Origin: Didymella arachidicola
Taxonomy: Eukaryota; Ascomycota; Dothideomycetes; Pleosporales; Didymellaceae
Length of the DNA stretch: 64,000 nt
Direction of reading: 5' to 3'
Assembly (NCBI GenBank): GCA_016630955.3
Contig: CM050001.1
Span: 62,001 to 126,000, forward strand
This document shows positions 1 through 10,351 of this stretch, in pieces. The position numbers were made by a program, and so were the translations under genes. A model generated the notes under the pieces. It was not told the origin of the DNA and searched no databases. It saw only the letters and a list, made by a program, of their open reading frames with translations. Within the stretch, counting starts at the first letter, position 1. Each line of letters begins with the position of its first letter.

Positions 1-863
1 GGTGTCGTGCCAGAGATGTCTCTTGAGAGTAGATCAGCGCCATGCTGATAAAGAATTTCCGCTGTTGCTTGGTTCGCAGCATAGTGCATCGGTGTCCTAT
101 GCGCTCCATCTCTGTGATTAGTATCTGCTCTTTGAGCAATGAACGCCGCCACGAGGTCGGTTTCGGCATTCTTATCGCTCACAAGACCAAACAGGGGAGT
201 GTGCCCTCCTTCAGTCTGACTATCAAGGCGCAAACCATTCTCCAAAAGACTCCTAATGGTATCGAAGTCTTCGAAAGACCTCCAAAATGCTTCGTTCCGT
301 TCGATGTTCACATCAGCACCAGCTGCAATCAACTTTTCTTTGATAATGGACAGGCGTTGCGGATTCGCATCAGGCCTCCATCGGCACTCATCTATACAAA
401 TGAACTCCATATCAGAAGAGGAGGCAAGTGCGTTGCCTAGAGCAGTCTGATCTTTGGGAGCGTTCCTGTCCGGAAAGCCAGGCAGACGCGTGAGGAGGAA
501 TTCGACAGCCTCCAAGTGCCAACAACATGCTGCTTGTGCTAAAGCAGTGGCTACACCACGGATTATTGCATCGTCCAGGAGACCAGGCTGGGAAAGTTTG
601 TCGAAAATCGTCTGCATGCAGTCCACGAAATTGAGAAATGCGCATCTTTCGAATACGCTTAGTGAAATTTTGAGCCCAGCATCAATCAAAGCCGCCATGG
701 CATGCTGAGCACCAGTCCATGCTGCAAGATGCATGGCATCATGAGGCGGCTGTAGCGCTTCGTCTATACTGTCTTCTAATGATGAATCTGCTCCGGCTAA
801 GGGGAGGAGACTAACGGCCTTTGCATGATTTTCCCGGATCGCGAGATCTGTCTCCGAGACTCG
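1..863 (-). CDS. Ankyrin-repeat protein, partial (runs off left edge)
   Basis: An open frame runs leftward from just after an in-frame TAA (864-866) to the window edge without a stop. It contains ankyrin-type helices and turns, such as DAMHLAAWTGAQHAMAALI near 690-740 and HRTPMHYAANQATAEILY near 40-100, followed by a HGADLLSRD turn. The first in-frame ATG is at 732-734, so the true start is either there or in an upstream exon spliced in after an AG around 840-860. Ankyrin repeats mediate protein-protein contacts; no catalytic domain is visible in this part. Its 5' end overlaps the start of the oppositely oriented LysM frame, which suggests a rearrangement joint or a truncated 5' end. Function cannot be assigned further. 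Confidence 0.6.
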
Positions 864-1731
864 TTAAGAATACCTACAGTCTTGTCCATAATCGCTGTTC
901 TGGCGAGCGTCGCCTCCCTTGTGCCAGCATACATTGTGAATCCCCCTACTACGGCTGCATCAGACACTGCCCAAGATTGTTCTGCATGGTATGTCGTCAC
1001 TGGTGGTGAGACTTGTACATCTATCGTTAGTTCACAATAGATGGAGTCGCTTGAACAATTCAATTCCTATGCAAGTGCCAAGAAGCTTTACAAAAGTAAA
1101 GTTCTGATCTAGAAAGAATCTATCCGTTGGCTTTAACTGCAAGCTTGTTACGGGCAACTCGTACTGTGTCGAGCGGAATTATAGATTTCCTATAACCACT
1201 CTCCCTGCGACTACCATGGCGAGTAGCACCCCAGCGCCGCCAAAAACTACGTATCCGCCCACAATCACCACTTCAGCGACTCCTACGCATGGGATTGCTA
1301 CGCCGAAACCCGTACAGACTGGCATGGCATCGAATTGTGATGAGTTTTACCTTGTTGTCAAAGCCGATGGCTGCTACAATATTGCTGAGAGATACGGCAT
1401 GACTCTCGACCAGTTCTATGCCTGTAACCCGGCTGTCGGCACCGACTGTGCAACTTTGTGGCCAGAGAACTACGTCTGTGTCTCCATTATCGACTCTCCA
1501 GTGAGCAGTAAGACCACTCTCATCGCCGCCGCAAAACCACAAACATCGAGTTTCGTAATGCCGCCGCTCTGCCGATTTAATCTTTCGAAGGGCGAGTATG
1601 TGTGCGACGGAACCCCTGGTACAACGAAGCCTACAACTACTAACGTACATCACGGGCGAGTACCGTGTCTGTGCGCGCAATGCTCGGATTCGCGCAATGC
1701 GCCGAATTTACTACCGAGTCCGTGCGCGTGA
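825..1731 (+). pseudogene. LysM-domain protein with internal stop, 3' end cut by transposon sequence
   Basis: Two LysM modules (chitin/peptidoglycan-type binding, usually secreted in fungi) are readable. The first begins DCSAWYVVTGGETCTSIV and continues through a 46-nt GC-AG intron (1071-1116, GCAAGT donor, CTGAT branch) into VGFNCKLVTGNSYCVE. The second is CDEFYLVVKADGCYNIAERY...YVCVSI at about 1340-1485. A TAG at 1038-1040 interrupts module one inside an otherwise continuous frame. A hydrophobic stretch near the start (VLSIIAVLASVASLV) could be a signal peptide. After a Cys-rich CRFNLSKGEYVC segment the frame enters transposon-like sequence at about 1661 and ends inside the Fot1 inverted repeat, so the native C terminus is lost. 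Nonsense plus insertion argue for a pseudogene; a truncated product starting in the second half remains possible. Confidence 0.65.
1661..1682 (+). repeat. Degenerate Fot1-type terminal-repeat-like sequence
   Basis: This stretch begins TACCGTGTCTGTGCGCGCAA and matches the outer 22 bases of the intact inverted repeat beginning at 1712 (with its TA) at 17 positions by hand alignment. It lies just outside the intact element, in the same orientation. It may be the end of an older related element that first interrupted the LysM gene. No matching right end was found beyond 3815. Confidence 0.35.
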
Positions 1732-1757
1732 CGCCCACCATCGCGTAACGCCCCGCT
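1714..1757 (+). repeat. Left terminal inverted repeat of Fot1/pogo element
   Basis: Begins CCGAGTCCGTGCGCGTGACG and is identical over 44 bases to the reverse complement of 3770-3813. It supplies the stop codon that now ends the LysM frame. Confidence 0.95.
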
Positions 1758-1865
1758 GAGATCCTATCGACTTGTTGAAAAATAAGGTTACTGAGCCACC
1801 AACAACAGCAAATATTGTATAATATTGTAGTAGAGTAGTAAATAGACCTATGTGAACTACTTGTG

Positions 1866-3725
1866 CTACTTGTATTTACTTGGAAGCCTAACGTTGCGTC
1901 CGCGGCGAGTAGTGACTGGTGGAGGAGCTGAGGGTGCCTCAGGGGCTTCTTTCGCACCACCAGCATCACCAGCTTGTTTCTGACGCTTATTGCTACCTGA
2001 GGTAGCTTTTAAGGCTTTACGCTTACCCTTTTGGGATAATTGGATAGCAGTAGTAGCTTGACGAGCGTCCCTTTGACGCTGCGCTTCAGCTGCCTTCTTA
2101 GCCTTCTCCTGCACCCTCACCTCCTTAGCTCTCTCACGCTCTGTACGCTTCTCCTGAGCCTCTCTTGCTCTCTGAAGCTTAATTGCTACTTGCTCTTGCT
2201 TCTGACGTAGCTTTTGAAGATGCTGCTCCTCCTGTTCTTGCTCATTGATCTTCCGACGATAGTGTGCCTCTCTGACCTTCCGAGGAGACCAAAATACAGG
2301 TTGACTTTGGTACTCCTTCCGCTGTTGGAGACTCAGGGGCTTACTCTTCTTATTGTGCTTCTTCCTGTGTGCAAGAGACTCCTGCAGGCCTTTGTTCTGC
2401 TCAGTAAGCAGCTCAACCTGGGCAGTAAGAGAGTGAATTGCCCCTGTCAGCTCCCGCACTGCCTCACTGTCAGGTTCCTTCACATGATCCTTAAGTACCT
2501 GCCTTATACGCCTCCAGTCTGTTGGTCTAAGAGCTCCTGATTGTTCTTCTTTGTCTGTATAAGTGTTGTTGACTTGTTTGAGTACAGCAGAGGCGTCAGG
2601 GGGCCATATCCCTGTGGCTGCAAAGGAGTTGACGATTGTTGACTCCTGAAATGAGCTCTGCCACGCCGCCCAGAACAGGTGTAAGAAGTTTGATTTAGTG
2701 ACTGGAGAGGTCCCCTGACTGCTTTGGAGGAACTGCGTAAGCTCATTTGAGTATGCTCGTGCCAGAGGTGAGAACAGGCAAACGTCCAGTGGCTGGAGCC
2801 TGTGTGTTGAGTGAGGGGGAAGGATCATCACGAGTATCTTGCGTTGGTTGGCGTACTCAATAAAGTCAGGGGTAACGTGGCTCCCGTGGCCGTCAAGTAT
2901 CAAAAGACGATACTTTCTCCGTGCTGTGGCCTTAGTAGCGCGATCGAACACCTGTTCAAGCCAGGCAAGAGCTATCTCGTTGTTGCTCCAGCCTGTACTA
3001 GATGAGCTGACAAAGACTGAGTGTTCCCCTGGCTTGATATCCTCCACCCAGCCTGAGTATATAGCTTGATTGGCTGCTGGGTATATGAGGCTTGCTGGCA
3101 GGGCTTCCCCTGAGGCACTTATGCAAGCAATAAGCGTGATCCACTCCCGTGAGCCGTCTTGGAGAGTACCTCTGACTTGCTTGCTGTCCCACAGTGGCCG
3201 GGAGAACACTCGTTTTGCACGTTCAAGTACCCCGATCATGAAGCCCTTCTCATCCATATTGTACATGTGCTGAGGCTCAATGCTGTACTCAGCTATCTTG
3301 CTGTGTAGAAGTGTGAAGTAGGCCTCAAAAGAAGCCCCTGAGTCAGCTTGGTGGCGATTGCGATCCTTCCCTGTTGCCCATTTGGTGACCAGTTCAGCTG
3401 TGTGACGGTGGAGGAAGCGAGTAACCCAGCTATCAGAGACGCTGCTACCAGCTACTTTAGACGCGTAATTTCGGATTTGAAGCCTGTTAGGAGGGAATCC
3501 GTCCTCAGTAAGCTTATTAATAAGCTTAATAAGCTCTTGTTCTTCAGTGTTGTTGAGTTTCCGTTGGTTAACTGCTTTGACCTCCCTAGAAGTTGAAACC
3601 CCTTTGTGCCTCCGCGCTAACGTAGACCGATCAACTCCCTTTGCTTTAGCAAACTTTGTGTATGAAAGTTGTTCTTTATGATTGCGCAAATCGAATTCTG
3701 TAGCCGCTTCTTGAATTGAGTCCAT
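1866..3725 (-). CDS. Fot1/pogo-family transposase, 619 aa
   Basis: A full-length DDE-type transposase in a single exon. The N terminus (about residues 1-45) is a psq/CENP-B-like helix-turn-helix (KFAKAKGVDRSTLARRHKG), followed by a second DNA-binding domain (SVSDSWVTRFLHRH). The DDE_1 catalytic core shows the three expected acids: MYNMDEKGF, LLILDGHGSH and LQPLDVCLF (a DDD triad). The C terminus is a long charged coiled-coil region with a basic Lys/Arg-rich tail. It should excise and insert its own element at TA sites in the nucleus. No stop or frameshift is present and the length is typical for Fot1/Tan1-like elements. The inverted repeats lie 109 and 45 bases outside the coding region. Confidence 0.95.
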   Translation of the reverse strand: MDSIQEAATEFDLRNHKEQLSYTKFAKAKGVDRSTLARRHKGVSTSREVKAVNQRKLNNTEEQELIKLINKLTEDGFPPNRLQIRNYASKVAGSSVSDSWVTRFLHRHTAELVTKWATGKDRNRHQADSGASFEAYFTLLHSKIAEYSIEPQHMYNMDEKGFMIGVLERAKRVFSRPLWDSKQVRGTLQDGSREWITLIACISASGEALPASLIYPAANQAIYSGWVEDIKPGEHSVFVSSSSTGWSNNEIALAWLEQVFDRATKATARRKYRLLILDGHGSHVTPDFIEYANQRKILVMILPPHSTHRLQPLDVCLFSPLARAYSNELTQFLQSSQGTSPVTKSNFLHLFWAAWQSSFQESTIVNSFAATGIWPPDASAVLKQVNNTYTDKEEQSGALRPTDWRRIRQVLKDHVKEPDSEAVRELTGAIHSLTAQVELLTEQNKGLQESLAHRKKHNKKSKPLSLQQRKEYQSQPVFWSPRKVREAHYRRKINEQEQEEQHLQKLRQKQEQVAIKLQRAREAQEKRTERERAKEVRVQEKAKKAAEAQRQRDARQATTAIQLSQKGKRKALKATSGSNKRQKQAGDAGGAKEAPEAPSAPPPVTTRRGRNVRLPSKYK

Positions 3726-3769
3726 ATTGACTGAGCTATGGGGTGTTGAAGATGGGGTGCGATTTGCTT

Positions 3770-3813
3770 AGCGGGGCGTTACGCGATGGTGGGCGTCACG
3801 CGCACGGACTCGG
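3770..3813 (-). repeat. Right terminal inverted repeat of Fot1/pogo element
   Basis: Perfect reverse complement of 1714-1757, followed by the TA target duplication at 3814-3815. Confidence 0.95.
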
Positions 3814-3815
3814 TA

Positions 3816-5127
3816 CGTTATATAAAAGCTAAGAAACTCTAGAAAGTAGTAAGCGTGCCCACGCCGTCTTGCGGCCAGCACGCATCACACCGCGCCAGCC
3901 GCGCTATTATCTGCCTTGCCTTGCCTTCCTACTCACTGACCGTTCCACTTGGACGCGTCGGTTCTTGCACCGGGCGTAGGTTTGTCTGTGTTATCCACTC
4001 GCGTTTGAGCGTGTGTACACGCGCCACTGGTTGAATTACAGAGTCGACGGGGACGTTAAGATGCGGGGAGTGGGAGGGGGACGTTGAGACGAGAGAGGAT
4101 GTAAAAGATGAGGATGGATATGTTGGACGGAGATGTGTCGGCCGAGCGTTCAATCAGGGAGCTGCCACATTACATTGACTCGGACGAGGTCAAGGTGCTG
4201 CTGGTAGAACTGCACGTGCTATACCCACATCATTCTCTTGAGGAGAATACTCCAGCTGCACAGCCCGAATAGTCCTATTACATACACCGTCTATTAAACT
4301 ACTGCCCCCAGCCCCGTGTCTCTATTCGATCTACACACCCGTTATCCTTATCCTTATCCTCCTTTATATTTATAGCACTACATTATCTACAATCCCTCCC
4401 GCTGCACCTGCCGCATCTTATCCCGCTCTATGCAAACACAAAGCCAGGTATCCTCATCTCTCTCTCGTGATAGTGCATCGTACTCCTGCTATACTGCCTA
4501 CCTAGGTTCTACTTGGTACTACCCTATTCAGACTATGAAAGTAGTACTATACATTTCTCAGTCTAGCAATTGCAATAATTTCAGAGAATCTGGGTGGGCT
4601 TGAGTTTCTGTCGTCGCGATGCAACGGAACAGCAGATAGCTGTTATAGTGCCGGTACGGGTTTAGTCTGCGGCTCGAGCTGGGAGCGGAAGTTGGTGCTA
4701 TACTCGTATGGGGTTTTGCGTCCGAGTGATCTTGGTCGAATGTTGGGCCGTGTTGCATGGATTGTGTTGTGTGTGTATGAGAAGCAGAAGGGGATTGCGG
4801 GCGTGCTGCGACTTGTAGGAGTGTGCTGGAGGGTATTCGCGGGGATGGGAAGCCACTGTAGGCCTAGCGATTATTGTGTTGTGCGATTCAACGCGAATGC
4901 ACTGCTAGTACGACGTAACGTACTCCGCAGTCGGTGATGATGTTGCATACCTACATACCTATCTACAGCAACGCAGCGACGCAGGATAACAGTCTGCAGC
5001 AGCGTTATTTCTGGGTGGTGTTATATATTATACGCTTAGCTTGTGTTGTATGGTGTCAAATATAGAATTTAGTTTCGGCACGGGTCTTCATATCTCACTT
5101 CCCCGCTTAAGAACTCCCTCCGCTCAG
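3816..5127. other. 1.3-kb interval without a recognised gene
   Basis: Only short frames are present. The one that reads most like protein is the 54-codon frame at 4108-4272. No repeat partner of the transposon ends and no LysM remainder was found here. Confidence 0.5.
4108..4272 (+). CDS. Possible small ORF, 54 aa, unknown
   Basis: ATG at 4108 to TAG at 4270-4272. The product is acidic with a plausible amphipathic stretch (IRELPHYIDSDEVKVLLVEL). An in-frame TAA lies two codons upstream of the ATG. There is no recognisable domain, no splice support and no neighbour that suggests a role. It may be a remnant exon or chance. Confidence 0.2.
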   Translation: MRMDMLDGDVSAERSIRELPHYIDSDEVKVLLVELHVLYPHHSLEENTPAAQPE

Positions 5128-8100
5128 CTACGCAGACGCCTCCGCCTCGCTCGCTTTGCTCGCCACGCTCCCGCCCCTCCACGCCACCCTCGGATCCTTC
5201 ACATCAACCACTTGGCTCTGCGTGCCAACACGACCCCACCCCCCGCCGCCGGGGGTGTGGATTATAATCCGGTCGCCGGGCGTCATGGGGGCGGTGTTTT
5301 TGGAGGAGAGGTTGATGTAGTGGTAGGTTTCTTGACCGTATGACTCGTCTTTGGACGAGGTGTCGAGGGCTGTGTCGTTGGGGTCTGTAGCCCTGCGGTC
5401 TACGTCGTTGCGGACTACGACCTGACGGCCTTTGTCTGCGTGTTCGTGCTCAGCAACGTGATTGCGAATCCTCCTCGCCCATAAATTCAGCCCACACCCC
5501 CCCTCCCCACCCTCCTCCATCCCATACGGATGGTAAACGCGCCGCTCACTAAGAATCGATACCTGCACCGGGACCCTAAACTCGATATCCCTTACCACAC
5601 CCTCCCCTCCACAATGCCTCCCCACCCCCTTACTCCCCTCTCTAAGCCGAAACTCCCTCAACACCACGGGGTACCTTCGCTCAAACACCTCGCTATCCGT
5701 AATCCGGGTATTCGTCATATGCGTATGCACGCCGCTGGCGCCGTTCCAGCTCGGCCCCGCGCCAGACCCGCCGGCGATGGTTTCATAGTACCCGAACCCT
5801 TTCGTTTCTATTTTCCTGCCGTCGGCGCCAGTAGATAAGCCGCCGAAGCCAAAGGTGAGGTTGTTACAGTCCCCCTGACTCGCGGCGCAGGCGTGGAACG
5901 CCTTGAGGATGGTGTCGGTGACGCGCTGGCTTGTGAGTACGTTTCCGCCGACGACGGCGGCGGTTGGGGACGGGCTGAGGAAGGATTTCGGGGGGATGAT
6001 GGTGTGAATTGGGGCGAGGACGCCTTGGTTCAGCGGGATATCTTGGCTGATGAGGCAGCGCAGGGAGTAGATTATGGCCGAGTAGGTTACGGCTTCTGGG
6101 GCGTTGGTGTTGCCGTAGACTTCGGGGCCGGTGCCGGTGAAGTCGAATGTGGCTTCGCCTTTTTCGGGAGAGATTGTGATTTTGAGGCGGATGGGGGAGC
6201 CGTCGTCCATGAACTCTTCGGCGGTGAGGGACTGGCCGGCGAAGCGCTTGTATACGTCTTTGAGGAGGGTGCGGACGCTGGATTCGGCGTTGGATTGGAT
6301 GCTGGTCATGTAGAATTTGACGACGCGCTCGCCGTAGTCGGACATGAGGGTGCTGATGAGGTTGATGCCTTTTTGGTTGGCGGCGATTTGGGCTTTGAGG
6401 TCGTTGAGGTTGTCGCTCAGACAGCGGGTGCCGGAGCAGCCGGGGTACTGGGCGGGTTCTTCGGAGAGCAGTTGGATGATGCGCTTCTCGTTGAAGTGGC
6501 CTTCTGACACCAGCTTCTCGCTCTTGATGGCGGCGCCTTCCTGGTAGAGCTCTTTGGAAGACGGCGGCATGGAGCCGGGGAGGATCCCGCCAATGTCAGC
6601 GTGGTGGGCGCGCGAGGCGACATAGAAAATAATGTTGTCGCCACTAAACGCCGGGGTGATGACGGTGATGTCGGGCAAGTGCGTGCCGCCAAACATGGGG
6701 TGGTTCGACACCAAGACATCGCCCTTTTTGAGCCTGCCCTTCCAGATGGCCGCCTGTTTGCGCACGCACGTCGACATGCTGCCGAGATGCACAGGGAGAT
6801 GGGGTGCGTTTGCGACGAGACCGCCCTCGGCATCGAACAGCGCGCACGAGTAGTCAAGACGCTCCTTGACGTTGGTCGATACACTCGTCTTCTGCAGAGC
6901 GCGGCCCATCTGCTCGGCGATAGCCATGAATCTGTGCGAGAAGATGGAGAGCAGAATCGGGTCCACCTCTGTGGTGCTGATCTCCTTTTCCGCGCCGTCG
7001 CCGTCGCCGATGTTGATCACGACGTGGGTGTGTATGACCAAGGCTGAGGCGCCGGGCGTGACGACAATGGTCTGCGTTCCGTCGGCAATGATGGCAGGGC
7101 CCTTGACGCGGTCACCGACTTCTAGGTCTTCGAGCTTGTACACGGACGTGTCCTGTCGCCCGCCCTCGAAGAAGACCTGCCGCGTGTCATAGCGCTTGTC
7201 TTCCTTGGAGAGATCTCTAGGCTCAATCTCCCTAAGCTGCTGATCGACAGTCTTCTCAAGACCCTTGAACGTCTTCCCGATGCCTCTCGCGCGCACATCG
7301 TCGACGATGATGTCGCGGTCCGGCAACGTGAAGCCAAATTCCTGCTCGTGCTGCTTGACAAACGCCTTGCCAAACGCCCAGTCATCGCCGCTGTACTCTT
7401 CAGCCTCTTCCTGCGTAGGCTTCACAATCATGAGCGCCGACTCGGTGCCGCGGTAGCGCAGGTTGAGGTACTCCTCAAAGTGGATGCTGTCCTCGTCGAA
7501 GCCCTGGCTCTTGAGTGTTGCGGTGGACTTGGCCTTGAGCTCGCCCATTTTGTGTTGGAGGTACTGCCGCACGTCCGGCTCGTCGGACCAGACCTTGGAC
7601 TCTGGTTCCTGCCGTTCGTCGACGACATCTGCGAGCGCCATGCCGTATGCGGACAAGACGGAAGAGTAGCGGTGGACCAGGATCTGCGATATCCCGAGCG
7701 CTTCGGCGATGGCGACGGCGTGCTGGCCACCGGCTCCGCCAAAGGTCGCCAGCCTGTGCTTGGAGGTGTCGTGTCCACGCGCCTCGGTCAAGCTGCGAAT
7801 GGGGCGCGTCATGGTCTCGTTGGCGATCTTGATGAAGCCGTTGGCGATGTCGTCGAGAGACATTTCCTTGTCCTTGTTACCACCAGCGACGTCCGTGTTG
7901 ATCTGCGCGGCCAGCTCTTCGAAAAGCTTCTCGCTGGCGGCGGCATCGAGAGCCTCGTCCTCGTTCTTGCCGAAGATGCTGGGGAAGAAGTCCGGCAGCA
8001 GACGGCCAAGGAAGAGGTTCGCGTCGGTGATGGTCAGCGGGCCGCCCTTGCGGTAGCAGGCTGGGCCTGGGTGCGCACTCGCAGACTCTGGGCCGACGAC

Positions 8101-9360
8101 GAACAGCCCGTTCTTCCAGAAGAGGCGCGAGCCGCCGCCTGCCGCGACGGTGTTGATGTCGAGCTGCGGCGACTGGATGGTGACGCCGGCGGTGGTGGTC
8201 TCGAAGACGTGGTCGTAGCGGCCGGCGCCGTACCTGCTCACGTCGGTGCTGGTGCCGCCCATGTCGAAGCCGATGACGGGCGTCTTGGTCTCGGGGTCGT
8301 AGGACGTGAGCGCGTAGCCGACGACGCCTCCCGCCGGGCCTGACAGAATCGCCTTGAGCCCGGAGAAGATGTCGACGTCAACGAGCCCGCCGTCCGACTG
8401 CATGAACTCGCAGCGGGCGCCTCTCGCGCCGTCGTCGCGCTTCACGCTCTCCGCGCCCAGTCCCCCCTCGAACCCCCGCGCAAACCCATCAACATACTTG
8501 CGAATCGCGGGGGTGAGATAGGCATCCGCACACGCCGACGTGGCGCGCGGCACCAGCTTGATCATCGGCATCAGCTCGTGGCTTAGACTGACATGCTCGA
8601 ACCCGACCTCCTTCGCGATCCTTCCCACCAGCGCTTCGTGGCGGGGGAACGTATATCCGTGCATCAGACATACGGCGATGCTGCGGATGCCCGCGGCGAA
8701 GACATCGCTTAGCTGCTGTCGGATGGCGTCTTCGCGCGGGCGCTGCAGGATGCGGACTGTTTCGCCGGAGAGGCCTGTGACGAGGTCTGATTTTTCGTCT
8801 GCGTCGGTGATGCTGGGCGCGGGGGTTTGGTGGCGCGTCGGGTCCTCGGCGTAGTCTTCGAGGGTGACGCGCTCGGTGATCTCGACGACGCGCTGGTAGA
8901 GGACGTCGGGCTTGCGGATGTCGAGGGCGAAGATGTCCGGACGGCTCTGGTTGCCGATTGCAAGGCAGTCCTTGAAGCCTCTGGTCACGACGAGGGCCAT
9001 GGGCTCGCCTTTGCGCTCGAGGAGGGCGTTGGTCGCGACCGTCGTGCCCATGCGGATGCTCTCGATGCGGGTCGTGTCGAGCGGCTGCCCGCGCGGGATG
9101 GCAGTGCCGGTGAAGTGCTCGAGGAGGCGCCGGATGCCCTCGAGCGGCGCGTCGTCGTAGTTGGCCGGGTCGACGGACAGCAGCTTGATGACGACGTCGT
9201 CTTCCATCCTGCCGGACCCGGGGTTGCCCACGCAGTCGGTGAAGGTGCCGCCGCGCTGGATGCTGTGAGCGGTTGTCTATTGCTAGAGTCGGGGTCTTAC
9301 GTCTATCGCGATGCGGATTCCCCGCCCTTGTTTCTTGTGCCCTTCATTCGTGTCTGCCAT
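5128..9360 (-). CDS. OXP1: 5-oxoprolinase (ATP-dependent), hydantoinase A/B fusion
   Basis: Exons are 9301-9360 and 5128-9255, giving about 1,395 aa. The 20-codon first exon ends ...RIAID and the 45-nt intron (GTAAGA...CAG) joins it to RGGTFTDCVG, restoring the conserved N-terminal DRGGTFTD phosphate-binding motif. The N-terminal half is a HydA/acetate-kinase-like ATPase domain (MGTTVATNALLERKG, GFDMGGTSTDVSRY, ATFGGAGGQHA). The C-terminal half is HydB (NHPMFGGTHLPDITV, HHADIGGILPGSMPP, GAGPSWNGASGVHTHMTNTR), ending in a Gly-rich TPGGGGWG. The enzyme opens 5-oxoproline to glutamate using ATP in the cytosolic gamma-glutamyl (glutathione) cycle. It is about 100 residues longer than the usual size, mostly through an insert near the C terminus. 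GC-rich third positions create long spurious antisense frames. Confidence 0.95.
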
Positions 9361-9895
9361 GTTGGCTGTCGTCCCGAGTGCAGAGGTCGATATCACTCAG
9401 CTCAAGCCTCCGTGTCGTCTAAATATATATACCTACCTCACTCTCGCATCTGCACAGAAAACACGTAGCACACCACTAACAATCCAAACAATGCCCTCAC
9501 GATGCATTGATTAGCAATCCACACCAGCTGCATCACGATACAAAGAGTGGGGTTGATATCCCCGCCACGCCCCGCAATGACGGAGGCGGGGCGTGGCGCC
9601 GAAGAGCTGCGCCGAGCACACAGCCACAGCCACATCCACATCCGTGCTCACTGCAGCTCGGTGCATCGTAATCATGGTCGTCGATCCATCGACCTACCAC
9701 TGCACCACCGTGCCAACACCTTCCACATAGCTACTATACGATGTAAACATCCACTGTTCCTCACACAGACGTGCACAACAGCGACGCAGACTCATCGAAC
9801 ACCATCCACCACCCACGCAGTAAACCCGCTTAGCACACCCCCCTAGTCCCTTCATCTCCCCCCAAAAACTCCTCAAGCCCCTTCCGCGCCCCCAT
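9361..9895. other. Intergenic between 5-oxoprolinase and CFEM gene
   Basis: Holds the 5-oxoprolinase promoter with a TATA-like run at 9421-9431, and the 3' flank of the CFEM gene. No other gene seen. Confidence 0.6.
9421..9431 (-). promoter_or_regulatory. TATA-like element upstream of 5-oxoprolinase
   Basis: An A/T run (TATATATATTT on the minus strand) about 60 bases upstream of the ATG at 9358-9360. Position fits a core promoter; function is inferred. Confidence 0.4.
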
Positions 9896-10272
9896 CTACC
9901 CCATCCCCCCCGTCGCCCTCGCGCCCACACCCGCCGCTGCCGTAGCAACACACCCACACACACTCGCCGCTTCGGCCTGGACCAGCAGCGCCGTTGCGAT
10001 TCCGCAGTTGCTAATCACGCAGTTCTGCGCGCCGGCTTGGATGGCTGACGAGCTGGAGCAGCGGCAGCGGTAGTCGGCGCTGCTGCAGCCGGCTGCGCTG
10101 GCGGCGGATGTGATGCATGGGACCTGAGACACTGTTAGGGAGAGTTAGGGGTGGAAGGAAGTGGGGGATGTACGCCGCAGGTTGGGATCGCGGAGGCGAT
10201 GGGGTCGCATGCTGTTTGTGCGGTGGTTGTTGCGGTGAAGAGGAGGAGGAGGAGGGGGGTTGTGGGCTTCAT
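9896..10272 (-). CDS. Small secreted CFEM-domain protein, 108 aa
   Basis: Exons are 10174-10272 and 9896-10123 (50-nt intron, GTACAT...CTCAG, phase 0). The first exon gives a signal peptide, with a Leu run (MKPTTPLLLLLF) ending near AQTA, followed by CDPIASAIPTCG. The join continues VPCITSAASAAGC-SSADYRCRC, with further Cys in QNCVISNCG and VCGC. This is the spacing of the fungal CFEM eight-cysteine fold, including the Asp before the CxC pair (D-Y-R-C-R-C) that is the haem/iron-binding residue in characterised CFEM proteins. The protein ends soon after the domain, with no Ser/Thr-rich stalk or GPI signal, so it is likely freely secreted. Roles in the family include haem-iron scavenging and host interaction; which applies here is unknown. 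Confidence 0.85.
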
Positions 10273-10343
10273 GGTGAGTTGGCTATGGTGAATCTTTGCT
10301 TAGAGAGGGAAGTGATGGGGGTAGATTGTTGGAGTGAGCGCGG

Positions 10344-10351
10344 TTTATATA
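10344..10351 (-). promoter_or_regulatory. TATA box of CFEM gene
   Basis: TATATAAA on the minus strand, 72-79 bases upstream of the CFEM ATG (10270-10272). Sequence and spacing fit a core promoter. Confidence 0.5.

Larger units (their letters stand above)
1714..3813. mobile_element. Intact Fot1/pogo-type DNA transposon (Tc1/mariner superfamily)
   Basis: The element is 2,100 bp, with identical 44-bp terminal inverted repeats (1714-1757 and 3770-3813) and a TA dinucleotide on each side (1712-1713 and 3814-3815), the target-site duplication expected for this superfamily. It contains one uninterrupted transposase gene on the minus strand. Perfect repeats and an intact transposase point to recent, possibly ongoing, activity. 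It sits in or next to decayed LysM and older transposon-like sequence. Confidence 0.93.

Noticed and set aside
5893..8343. Long plus-strand frames inside the 5-oxoprolinase gene (204 and 331 codons)
   Set aside because: They are antisense to a clear enzyme, have Gly/Ala/Val/Asp-rich composition from GC-rich third positions, and show no domain.
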